Shown here piece by piece: positions 8,001-12,431 of a DNA stretch of 12,431 nt (within the stretch, counting starts at the first letter, position 1; every line of letters begins with the position of its first letter). Source of the stretch: Chloromonas sp. AAM2 (taxonomy: Eukaryota; Chlorophyta; Chlorophyceae; Chlamydomonadales; Chlamydomonadaceae). Below the pieces are notes generated by a model. It worked only from the letters and a program-made list of their open reading frames with translations, did not search any database and was not told where the DNA came from. The DNA lies in assembly GCA_004335635.1 (NCBI GenBank), contig QAXH01002971.1, positions 365-12,795 on the forward strand, written 5' to 3'. The position numbers were made by a program, and so were the translations under genes.

Positions 8001-11000
8001 TTCAATTGGTGATGTCAGCTGCTGCTGAGCGCCTAGCTGGTTGGCCTTGCGGTACCCTGGGTTCAGCCATGATAAGCCATGTAGTAAAGTGGCCTTGATG
8101 ACAACCCTGCATGGTGCCAGTGAAAGGGAAACAGAGGCGGCAAAGCGCAGCAGTCCATTCATTGCACGGGAAAACCCTTTTCGCACTAGGGTGGACGAAC
8201 AGGCCAGGGTGCTACTGCTACTCTTCAATCAGCCCAAGGTAGGACTGCCTGGCTGTGTACATGGAATTGGCAAGGTGAACGAGTGATAGTACAAACCACG
8301 TACGAAAGATCAGGTAAGAGATGGGCAGGAGGCCAGCGAGTAGGCATTGACGGAATTGGTAAGGATGAAGCGGATTGGTAAGGATGCACGGAATTGGTAA
8401 GGAGAAGAATTGATAGGGCACTACATTGACAGTCACTGAAAGTACCATAACAGGACACTAACAGTGTAGTAACCATTCACTGCTCTGCAACTACTAGACT
8501 GAATGTGTGTGGGGCGCCAGCAAGATGCATTGACAGTAGTAGCAGTATGCATGTGACAGTAGTAGCAGTATGCATGTGACAGTAGTAACAGCAAGCATGT
8601 GTTAGTAGTATTGTTTTGCACATATGTGTCCGTTTCCCTGCCCTGCAGCTGCCCAACCTGATGTGTGTGGGTGCCAGTGACGTCCAGGACAACCGAGCCT
8701 TCTTCTCAAACTATGGGGCTAAGGTGGGCACATAGACATACATACGCGCATGTCGAGTGATTTGAGTAACGCACGTGTGCACTGTCAGTATGACTTGGCT
8801 TGCTGAGCCCTCCGTGTCTCTGCCAGTGGCGTGTTTGCCTGACTTGTGCTTGGTCGCACAGCACCTCCTGCAATGTCAGCAACAACGGTGATTAAACAAG
8901 CAAGAAAAGAAAAGGCTCTGAGAATGAAAACAAACAACTGTGAAGATTATCGTCGTTTTTTTGCCTGGCTGTCCTGTGACTCCATGTGTGTTGGTCTTCC
9001 CAATCAGTTGATTCATTCCCCGACCGTGGTGTCGCATCAGGGCGACCCTCAGGTTTGTTGTTCAGCTGTCCAAGGAGATCCAAAATCTCTGCTGGTGGAG
9101 TCCATTCCTTGCCTCCATGTGCTTGTATGTGCTGTTATTTCAGGTGGACCTCTCCGCCCCCGGCACCTCGATCCTGTCCACCTTCTGGGCCCCTGCCGAC
9201 CCCGCCACCCAGGCCAACGCCACACATTCCTACGGCACGTATGACGGTACCAGCCAGTCCACGCCGATCACTGCGGGGGTGGCGGCGCTGGTGGCCAGCA
9301 TACTGGGAACTAACGACAAGAACTACTTCAAGGCAACAGAGGTAGGGGTGACGGTTGCGTGGAGTAAACAGATGCATAGTGTGTAGCTTTGAGCCGGGTT
9401 ACCAGGTACACTTTATCTTTGTACCGGCAGGTTGGCGCTCTGGCCTTTCTGGCAGCGCTCTCTGAAGTTTCCTACAAGCATGGCGCAACGCCTTCTGTTA
9501 CAGTTGATGGGTCACAATGCAAATTGTTGTGCAAGGTACACTTGCTCATCAGCTGGGTCATGTTGGTTGAGATGAGTCGTTGTGTGTGCGAGTGTGGCTG
9601 CAGATTCGTTCCATTCTTATAGACAGCGGAGACATGAGCCAGGGGCTGCAGGTAAGGGGCTGCGTGCACGACGCAAGCCACACGACCATGTGCTTCCCCG
9701 ACGCATGGGCAAAAACGAAGGAATTAGGAATAGATGCACGTGCAGGGGCATGCAAGCTGACTGCACTTGGTGTGTCATCTTGTTGCATGGCCTTCAGTCT
9801 GACCAGGACTGTTCAGCATGGGAAGGAGCAAATGGGAATGATGACCACTGCACTGCAGCCACAATACCTAGCGTTGTGGTTGTTTTCCGTGCTGGATTAA
9901 GATGCTTTTGGCAGCGCTGAGAAGGCCATGTACCAATGCTGTTGCTGCTGCTGATTATGATGATGCGGCTGTTTGTTTCGCAGGGCTCTAGCAACTCTTC
10001 CAAGCGCATCAACGCGTACAACGCCGTGCAGATGGCGGTTGCACGGGTCACGGTGACGCCGGGTGAGCAGCGCACGACAGAGGGCTACTGAGGGATTGAA
10101 ATCTCCGGGGGTTGCTATGAGATTCAAGATTTGCATTCAAGACATCTGCATTCATCCCAGCCTTTGCTGCTGTGGAACCATCCACCTGGGTGCTGGGGGC
10201 CGGGCCTGGGAACGCTGACGAGGCTTGAATTTGAGTACACTGCTAGAAGGCAATGAACCGTTTGATTCGTGTGGTGGCTTGATAGAGCTGTCGAGCCTGT
10301 GCAGCTCAGAAGTGGATGTTTGCTTAGCAAGATGTTGGTTTTTGAAATGCACTTGCTTGCGGCTTAAGCAATGCTTCACACGTCACCTTTCAAGCTCCAT
10401 GACCTCCGCTGTAACAGAGTGTCTGCGAATCCCAGTACTGATGATGATGATGATGATGATGACTGTATTTTGCTCGTCGTTTTCTGCAGGCGCTCCCAAC
10501 GTCAGCGCGAATTCCCCGCCCGGCCCGCTGGTGTCCAGCACGGTGCAGGTCGCGGGGTTCACCGAGAGTTACTGGAGCAATGCCAACGCACTGGTGAGGG
10601 AGACTCGGGGGGCTACTTGGAACCTGCAATATCAACCTGGCTTGAAACCTTGCTTGGAACCTTGCTTGAAGTCATTGGCATCAATCGCGACTCGGGAACA
10701 CAAATCTTTAATGCACGTTTTCGTATTCTTTCTCAGAAGTCAGGGGTTGCCCATTCTGTTCCGTGTCTTGTGACGGCTGCCTGATGTAAATAAATACACA
10801 GAGCTTACCAGCTGACCGCTAGACATGGCCTATAACCTGTCATTTGCACTCAGCAGTCGTTCAGGCTCAAAGTTTCAGCTATAATTGTATACAAGTCTTT
10901 TATGACTTGCGTTGCCCCACCTTTGCTTTGTTTTTCAGCAACTAGCCTAGCTGTACTATTCCAGTGCAACTCATTTGTCAAATACAAACAATACTGAATT

Positions 11001-11343
11001 GGTAAATTACAAGCCGATCAAGGAAAATGTTCACTCCGAGACTTACCACCCCCCTTTTCGTTTGCCGCCCCTATGCGCAGGTGCTCGACTCAGCGGGATT
11101 GGTCCAGCTGGACCAGAGCATCCGCAGCGGCGGCCCGAGCTTCTCAAAGTTCAAGTACACGTCCAAGGCCATGGTCAACATGAGTGCTTATCTGCAGCTC
11201 AACGCGTCGGGACTGCACACGTTCACGCTCACATACCCCACCTCTTACTTGGGGGGCAGGTGAGCTGGGCTTGCCTGAGCGGCCGCGTTGGAAAGCCATT
11301 ATCAACTTTGAACTAGTGCCTGGTGCAATGTACAACACCAAAC

Positions 11344-11401
<58 letters not shown>

Positions 11402-12351
11402 CACATGGCTTTTGGTTCGGGGAAGAATTGCTCAGCGGGGAAAGGAACGGAAGGTAGACTGCTGGTAACCTACCGGTCGCCACTGCACCGGTAGCAACAC
11501 CACGTATCAAATGGACAGGTTGAGCGGCTGCCTGGGAGGCTCCTTGCATGTGCTGCCGATGTAATGCATGCAGCTTGTGAGCTCCAAACCGCCTTGTTGT
11601 CACGGGGTTTGTCTGTACACACACATGCACTCGGAACTGGCGCTTGTTGATGCTGGTCTATTGAGTATTCTGGGCGCTGCTGTGGTGGGTTTCATTCAGT
11701 ATTCTGGGTGATGCTGGTCTTTGCAGTATGACATAGTCAAAGATGATGCTTCTGTGGTTGCAGGATCGTGGTAGGGGGTGTCGACTTGGTTATGAATGCC
11801 ACAACATCAACGGCAACAACACCAACCGCACCCACGCTAAGCGCTAGGGGATCCTTCACATCCACTGGTCCAGGTGGGGTCTGATTAGGGTTTGGTTAGG
11901 GTTGAGGCTAGGGTTTGGCTTGTTGGGACTTGTCAGTTGGGCTGCAGAAAGGCCAACTCAAGGGTGGTCAGTTCGTGCGGACAGCACACGATGGCGGCGT
12001 TGGCATGGGTGCAACCTGACGTGAGCACAAGTTTAGTTGGGTTCTGCGCAAACCTACATGGTTCTGAAGCTACGAGCGCAACTCACAGTGCTGGACAGCA
12101 GTGGGCACTGACATATCCCTTGAACCTTGTGAGTCATGACCTGTCTGATCTCCCAAGGCCTGCCGCTCGGCATACTCTCTAAACCCTGGTCCAACTCGTC
12201 GTATTGATTGATGCCCTGTGCTTGGCTGTCCCCTGCAGGGTGGTACCATGTGTCGTTTCTGTTCATTCCAGTAACGTTTGGGTCAGTCAACGTGACGCTG
12301 ATAGCCCCTGGCGCCCTGGGCCCAAATCTGTACACCGACAGCTACGTGACT
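1925..12351 (+). CDS. Membrane-anchored subtilisin-like serine protease, 19 exons, 3' incomplete
   Basis: The product is a peptidase family S8 endoprotease. Exons: 1925-2035, 2175-2411, 2592-2720, 3128-3191, 3527-3675, 4093-4183, 4517-4642, 5169-5233, 6620-6745, 7131-7283, 7804-7968, 8649-8723, 9144-9341, 9604-9651, 9984-10062, 10490-10593, 11081-11259, 11764-11873 and 12239-12351. All junction phases agree and the joined frame (774 codons) has no stop. Catalytic residues: Asp271 (VAVIDSG), His335 (VHGTHVAG), oxyanion Asn451 (AAAGNEN), Ser534 (DGTSQSTP). The loop GEIPDNGIDDDGNG at 277-303 is typical of bacterial-type S8 enzymes and probably binds calcium. A hydrophobic helix (44-67) after KRRWW suggests a type II signal anchor. 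Many N-x-S/T sequons (241, 522, 583, 609, 673, 681) fit an extracellular or lumenal domain. The C-terminal region is beta-rich and PA14-like. The start ATG has A at -3 and an in-frame TGA five codons upstream. A cell-wall or matrix-processing role is inference only. Exon 2's 3' end is the least certain border. Confidence 0.9.
2175..2411 (+). CDS. Exon 2: transmembrane signal anchor
   Basis: It codes residues 38-116. IKRRWW is followed by about 24 hydrophobic residues (ATALVTLLAAGVVVAVIVGP and a few more), then a basic Ser-rich stretch. This is a single strong membrane helix. Basic residues lie on both sides, so N-in topology is inferred mainly from the extracellular nature of the downstream domain. 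The acceptor is GAGAGCAG|ATC; CAG three bases earlier would also keep phase 0. The donor at 2412 (GTAACC) is weak and chosen for phase; a GC donor at 2400 is an alternative. Confidence 0.65.
2592..2720 (+). CDS. Exon 3: prodomain-like segment
   Basis: It codes residues 117-159 (TDVLGPTRLLVLFNVSDLDA... to ...DSSLLQ). Borders are CATGCAG|ACC and TTACAG|GTACTG, phase 0 on both sides. The mixed hydrophobic and acidic composition suits an S8 inhibitor/chaperone propeptide, but I do not recognise a named family. Confidence 0.75.
3128..3191 (+). CDS. Exon 4: prodomain-like helix
   Basis: It codes residues 160-180 plus one base (ILDFDDEAILQEASRYLLER). The sequence is amphipathic and acidic, probably helical. 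Borders are TTACAG|ATT and CCTG|GTGAGA. Its phase-1 end joins exon 5 to restore a Glu codon. Confidence 0.8.
3527..3675 (+). CDS. Exon 5: end of prodomain-like region
   Basis: It codes residues 181-230 (LELLVRDFAMAYYPDG ... DVNTFINSLIG). The acceptor is TTGCAG|AG. The donor ATTGGG|GTGGGT coincides exactly with the first base of the 22-bp minisatellite. Phase 0 at the end. Confidence 0.85.
3676..3807 (+). repeat. 22-bp intronic minisatellite, six units, order A-B-B-A-A-B
   Basis: Six perfect-length 22-bp units share the first 17 bases GTGGGTCACGTGTGCAG and end in CTGGG (A) or TGGAA (B). They begin precisely at the intron 5 donor, so each unit carries a donor-like GTGGGT, an acceptor-like GTGTGCAG and a CACGTG palindrome. 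A degenerate seventh unit starts GTGTGTCA at 3808. All three plus-strand frames are stop-free through the array. Confidence 0.95.
4093..4183 (+). CDS. Exon 6: start of S8 catalytic domain
   Basis: It codes residues 231-260 plus one base, from SSAVNDPFIANGTQWHHARI to AAWAVTK. This matches the known entry strand of subtilases (NDP...QW...I...AW..T.G). The acceptor is CATGCAG|AGC, phase 0. The donor is the non-canonical AAAG|GCAAGT, phase 1. Confidence 0.88.
4184..4516 (+). other. Intron 6 with GC-AG borders
   Basis: The 333-nt intron starts GCAAGT after AAAG and ends TTGCACAG. GCAAGT is the known GC-AG donor consensus. The flanking codon is G|GC (Gly261), which joins WAVTKG to APPVVVAVIDSG as expected in S8 proteases. 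The nearby GT (AAGTTATG, two bases further in) would give the wrong phase. The rest of the intron shows no organised feature. Confidence 0.85.
4517..4642 (+). CDS. Exon 7: catalytic Asp and calcium-loop
   Basis: It codes residues 262-302. It contains VVVAVIDSGFDTHHPDL with catalytic Asp271 and GEIPDNGIDDDGNG, an Asp-rich loop usual in bacterial-type S8 enzymes. Borders are GCACAG|GC and AACG|GTGGGT, phase 1 at both ends. Confidence 0.95.
4918..5088 (+). other. Coding-like open stretch within intron 7, unidentified
   Basis: The frame is open for 56 codons with no ATG. Inside it, 4972-5049 is bounded by TGTGCAG| and GTT|GTGAGC and encodes 26 residues starting AITSYYSHCVNLSAPALSDL. It is in phase 0, whereas exons 7 and 8 require phase 1; in phase 1 it contains a stop. 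It therefore cannot be an ordinary cassette exon of this gene. It may be a relic or chance. The rest of intron 7 (4643-5168) shows nothing. Confidence 0.25.
5169..5233 (+). CDS. Exon 8: Asp-to-His linker of catalytic domain
   Basis: It codes residues 304-324 (FVDDYHGYAFKGACKPGTKN + T), continuing the DDDGNG|FVDD motif across the junction. Borders are TGTGTAG|GG and AACACG|GTGAGA, phase 1 in and phase 0 out. The acceptor uses TAG rather than CAG. Confidence 0.88.
5318..5346 (+). repeat. Dispersed repeat in intron 8, copy 1
   Basis: CATGAAAGAGCTGC...GTATGGCTTTCCAG recurs at 6313-6344 with a 3-bp length difference. In copy 2 it reads as MKELQKYGFPEYDQLR then stop; copy 1 reads MKELRYGFPGFA then stop. 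The conserved frame hints at a coding ancestor. Confidence 0.6.
5388..5576 (+). repeat. 40-bp tandem repeat, five units (one shortened), intron 8
   Basis: Units start GGGACAACAGTAGAACAGCT and end AATAGGCACTGGA. Copies: 5388-5427, 5428-5467, 5468-5507, 5508-5536 (29 bp, internal 11-bp deletion) and 5537-5576. Full copies are almost identical, indicating recent expansion. Confidence 0.95.
5756..5805 (+). repeat. Inverted coding-like repeat, arm 1 (unknown family)
   Basis: These 50 bases match the reverse complement of 6192-6241 at about 40 of 50 positions, including 20 identical bases at the start, without gaps. Arm 1 reads DVCQFWDSFQKQHWRHC. The open frame extends over 5687-5878. I do not recognise the protein; it is probably a repeated or mobile gene fragment inserted in intron 8. 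Confidence 0.6.
6192..6241 (-). repeat. Inverted coding-like repeat, arm 2 (unknown family)
   Basis: The minus strand reads KKKDVCQFWDNFHGLHWNQC, sharing DVCQFWD-x-F, HW and a following Cys with arm 1. The frame stays open over 6032-6370. The A-rich run just before the motif on this strand (T-run at 6242-6250 on the plus strand) is also present in shorter form at arm 1. The two arms are about 390 bp apart and could form a hairpin in the transcript. Confidence 0.6.
6313..6344 (+). repeat. Dispersed repeat in intron 8, copy 2
   Basis: Second copy of the CATGAAAGAGCTGC...TATGGCTTTCCAG element, about 1 kb downstream of copy 1 in the same orientation. It overlaps the antisense frame that carries inverted-repeat arm 2. 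Confidence 0.6.
6620..6745 (+). CDS. Exon 9: catalytic His
   Basis: It codes residues 325-366. It contains SNVHGTHVAGLVSA with catalytic His335 (the usual G before HGTH is Val here), then AAPNVQLMLLK, the strand following the His helix in S8 enzymes. Borders are GTGTCAG|GGC and CTGAAG|GTGAGA, phase 0. Confidence 0.95.
7131..7283 (+). CDS. Exon 10: substrate-binding region of catalytic domain
   Basis: It codes residues 367-417, VSDCTPNGGIDASS then ALDYAYKMGAHIVTMSLGS. This is the conserved S8 pattern (helix, G-A-x-x-V-x-x-M-S-L-G strand) that lines the substrate pocket. Borders are CCCACAG|GTG and TCGCCG|GTAAGT, phase 0. Confidence 0.95.
7354..7379 (+). repeat. (CA)n microsatellite, intron 10
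   Basis: About 13 uninterrupted CA units, preceded by further imperfect ACAC/CATA repeats from 7321. Confidence 0.95.
7446..7527 (+). repeat. 15-bp tandem repeat, intron 10
   Basis: The unit is GGCAGTACAAGGCTG. Four full copies run 7456-7515 (one has ACACGG), with partial copies at each side (7446-7455 and 7516-7527). It lies 276 bp before exon 11. Confidence 0.95.
7804..7968 (+). CDS. Exon 11: oxyanion-hole Asn
   Basis: It codes residues 418-472. It contains KKGVFVLAAAGNENLDL with oxyanion Asn451 in the conserved (A)AAGN motif, then a short linker ending TPCMVP. Borders are TTGCAG|GCG and GTGCCG|GTGAGA, phase 0. Confidence 0.95.
8263..8407 (+). repeat. 18-20-bp GGAATTGGTAAGGA repeats, intron 11
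   Basis: Three adjacent copies (8352-8371, 8372-8389, 8390-8407) and one diverged copy at 8263-8280. The three adjacent copies contain TTG|GTAAGGA, a good match to a 5' splice donor, inside intron 11. Confidence 0.85.
8531..8599 (+). repeat. 23-bp tandem repeat, intron 11
   Basis: Three copies of TGACAGTAGTAGCAGTATGC + ATG (8531-8553, 8554-8576, 8577-8599; the third slightly diverged), followed by a partial TGTTAGTAGTA. It ends about 50 bp before the exon 12 acceptor and so covers the likely branch-point region. Confidence 0.93.
8649..8723 (+). CDS. Exon 12: core strand of catalytic domain
   Basis: It codes residues 473-497, LPNLMCVGASDVQDNRAFFS then NYGAK. This is the conserved S8 segment (P-x-x-x-x-V-G-A...FSNYG). 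Borders are CCTGCAG|CTG and GCTAAG|GTGGGC, phase 0. Confidence 0.95.
9144..9341 (+). CDS. Exon 13: catalytic Ser
   Basis: It codes residues 498-563. VDLSAPGTSILST precedes YDGTSQSTPITAGVAALVAS with catalytic Ser534. The usual family motif is GTSMAxP; here Met-Ala is replaced by Gln-Ser, while Ser and Pro are kept. Borders are TTTCAG|GTG and ACAGAG|GTAGGG, phase 0. Confidence 0.95.
9431..9535 (+). other. Candidate cassette exon in intron 13
   Basis: 105 nt bounded by ACCGGCAG| and GCAAG|GTACAC, stop-free and phase 0 at both ends, so it fits between exons 13 and 14. It would add 35 residues starting VGALAFLAALSEVSYKHGAT, right after the catalytic Ser helix. Skipping it gives KATE|IRSILIDSGD, which matches the S8 family better, so inclusion would be an isoform or noise. 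Confidence 0.35.
9604..9651 (+). CDS. Exon 14: post-Ser helix
   Basis: A 48-nt micro-like exon coding residues 564-579 (IRSILIDSGDMSQGLQ). It matches the family helix I-(R/K)-x-x-L-x-x-(S/T) after the Ser helix. Borders are GCTGCAG|ATT and CTGCAG|GTAAGG, phase 0. Confidence 0.9.
9984..10062 (+). CDS. Exon 15: end of catalytic domain
   Basis: It codes residues 580-605 plus one base. SSKRINAYNAVQMAV matches the closing S8 signature (G-R-(I/L)-N-A-x-x-A-V). Borders are TTCGCAG|GGC and CCGG|GTGAGC, phase 1 out. Confidence 0.92.
10439..10462 (+). repeat. (GAT)n microsatellite, intron 15
   Basis: Eight consecutive TGA/GAT units, 27 bp before the exon 16 acceptor. Confidence 0.95.
10490..10593 (+). 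CDS. Exon 16: start of C-terminal beta-rich domain
   Basis: It codes residues 607-640, from APNVSANSPPGPLVSS to FTESYWSNANAL. A Pro-rich linker leads into a first beta strand. Borders are TTCTGCAG|GC and GCACTG|GTGAGG, phase 0 out. Confidence 0.88.
11081..11259 (+). CDS. Exon 17: PA14-like beta-sandwich strands
   Basis: It codes residues 641-699 plus two bases. AYLQLNASGLHTFTLTYPTS resembles the known PA14 pattern (L-x-x-x-G-x-(Y/H)-T-F-x-L). The domain call is inference. Sequons lie at 673 and 681. Borders are ATGCGCAG|GTG and GGCAG|GTGAGC, phase 2 out. Confidence 0.88.
11344..11401 (+). repeat. (GTT)n microsatellite, intron 17
   Basis: 58 nt of uninterrupted TTG/GTT, about 19 units (AAC on the other strand). 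It should be length-variable between strains. Confidence 0.97.
11764..11873 (+). CDS. Exon 18: Thr/Ala-rich loop in C-terminal domain
   Basis: The first base completes Arg700. It then codes 36 residues, IVVGGVDLVMNATTST through ARGSFTSTGP. A beta strand leads to a low-complexity Thr-rich loop (ATTSTATTPTAPT), possibly O-glycosylated. Borders are TTGCAG|G and CCAG|GTGGGG, phase 1 out. Confidence 0.85.
11884..11918 (+). repeat. Telomere-like interstitial patch, intron 18
   Basis: Three TAGGGTT-type words in about 35 bp (TTAGGGTTTGG, TTAGGGTTGAGG, CTAGGGTTTGG), close to plant/algal TTTAGGG repeats but degenerate. The rest of intron 18 (11874-12238) shows nothing else. Confidence 0.7.
12239..12351 (+). 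CDS. Exon 19: further C-terminal beta strands; gene continues
   Basis: It completes Gly737 and codes WYHVSFLFIPVTFGSVNVTL and on to YTDSYVT (to residue 774). W-Y-H-V-x-F...V-N-V-T-L fits the last strands of a PA14-like fold. Borders are CCTGCAG|GG and GTGACT|GTGAGT, phase 0, so at least one more exon lies beyond the window. Confidence 0.88.
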
Positions 12352-12365
12352 GTGAGTGATGTGTG

Positions 12366-12431
12366 CACACGTGTGTGTGGTGTGTGTGTGTGTGGTGTGT
12401 GTGTGGGTGAGTGTGGGTGAGTGTGTGGGTG
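12366..12431 (+). repeat. (GT)n-rich tract, intron 19
   Basis: From shortly after the exon 19 donor to the window end the sequence is almost only G and T: GTGTGTGG, TGGGTGAG and similar imperfect units. It continues past the window. Confidence 0.9.

Noticed and set aside
11144..11404. Poly-Asn or poly-Gln protein on the minus strand
   Set aside because: It is the translation of the (GTT)n microsatellite within intron 17.

Overview
This is eukaryotic nuclear DNA, most likely from a chlorophyte green alga of the volvocalean type. The evidence is one long + strand gene split into many short exons, mostly 50 to 240 nt. They are separated by introns of about 140 to 1390 nt with clear GT(GAG/AAG)...CAG borders. 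Exons are GC-rich at third positions, while introns are rich in CA/TG, GCATGC-like words and small tandem repeats. The species assignment is an inference; nothing in the window names it.

Positions 1-1924 (upstream). The first ~155 bases are a low-complexity CGTATA/TATACG tract. On the minus strand at 364-783 lies a degraded fragment resembling the C-terminal zinc ribbon and RuvC-III end of a TnpB/Fanzor-type nuclease (CPHC...WNRDVNGPRN). It lies beside a 51-bp tandem duplication and between two related ~26-bp direct repeats. I find no supportable complete gene between 784 and 1924.

Positions 1925-12351 and beyond. A single subtilisin-like serine protease (peptidase family S8) fills the rest. 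I reconstructed 19 exons whose splice phases all agree, giving at least 774 residues; the 3' end lies outside the window. Domain order: acidic N-terminal tail (1-37), signal-anchor transmembrane helix (about 44-67), a prodomain-like linker (about 117-230), the S8 catalytic domain (about 231-605; Asp271, His335, oxyanion Asn451, Ser534), then a beta-rich, sequon-rich C-terminal region that looks PA14-like (about 607-774+). The product is probably a membrane-anchored protease facing the cell exterior or secretory lumen. A role in extracellular matrix or cell-wall processing is possible by analogy with algal subtilases such as sporangin/VLE, but the sequence does not show it.

The introns carry most of the unusual structure. 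Intron 6 uses a GC-AG donor. Intron 5 starts with a 22-bp minisatellite in the order A-B-B-A-A-B whose first unit is itself the splice donor. Intron 8 (1386 nt) holds a 40-bp satellite and an inverted pair of unknown coding-like repeats. Other introns hold 15-, 18- to 20- and 23-bp tandem repeats, CA, GAT and GTT microsatellites, and a telomere-like patch. Intron 13 contains a clean 105-nt, phase-0, stop-free candidate cassette exon. In introns 3 (2721-3127), 4 (3192-3526), 9 (6746-7130), 12 (8724-9143), 14 (9652-9983) and 16 (10594-11080) I see no gene or organised repeat worth calling.
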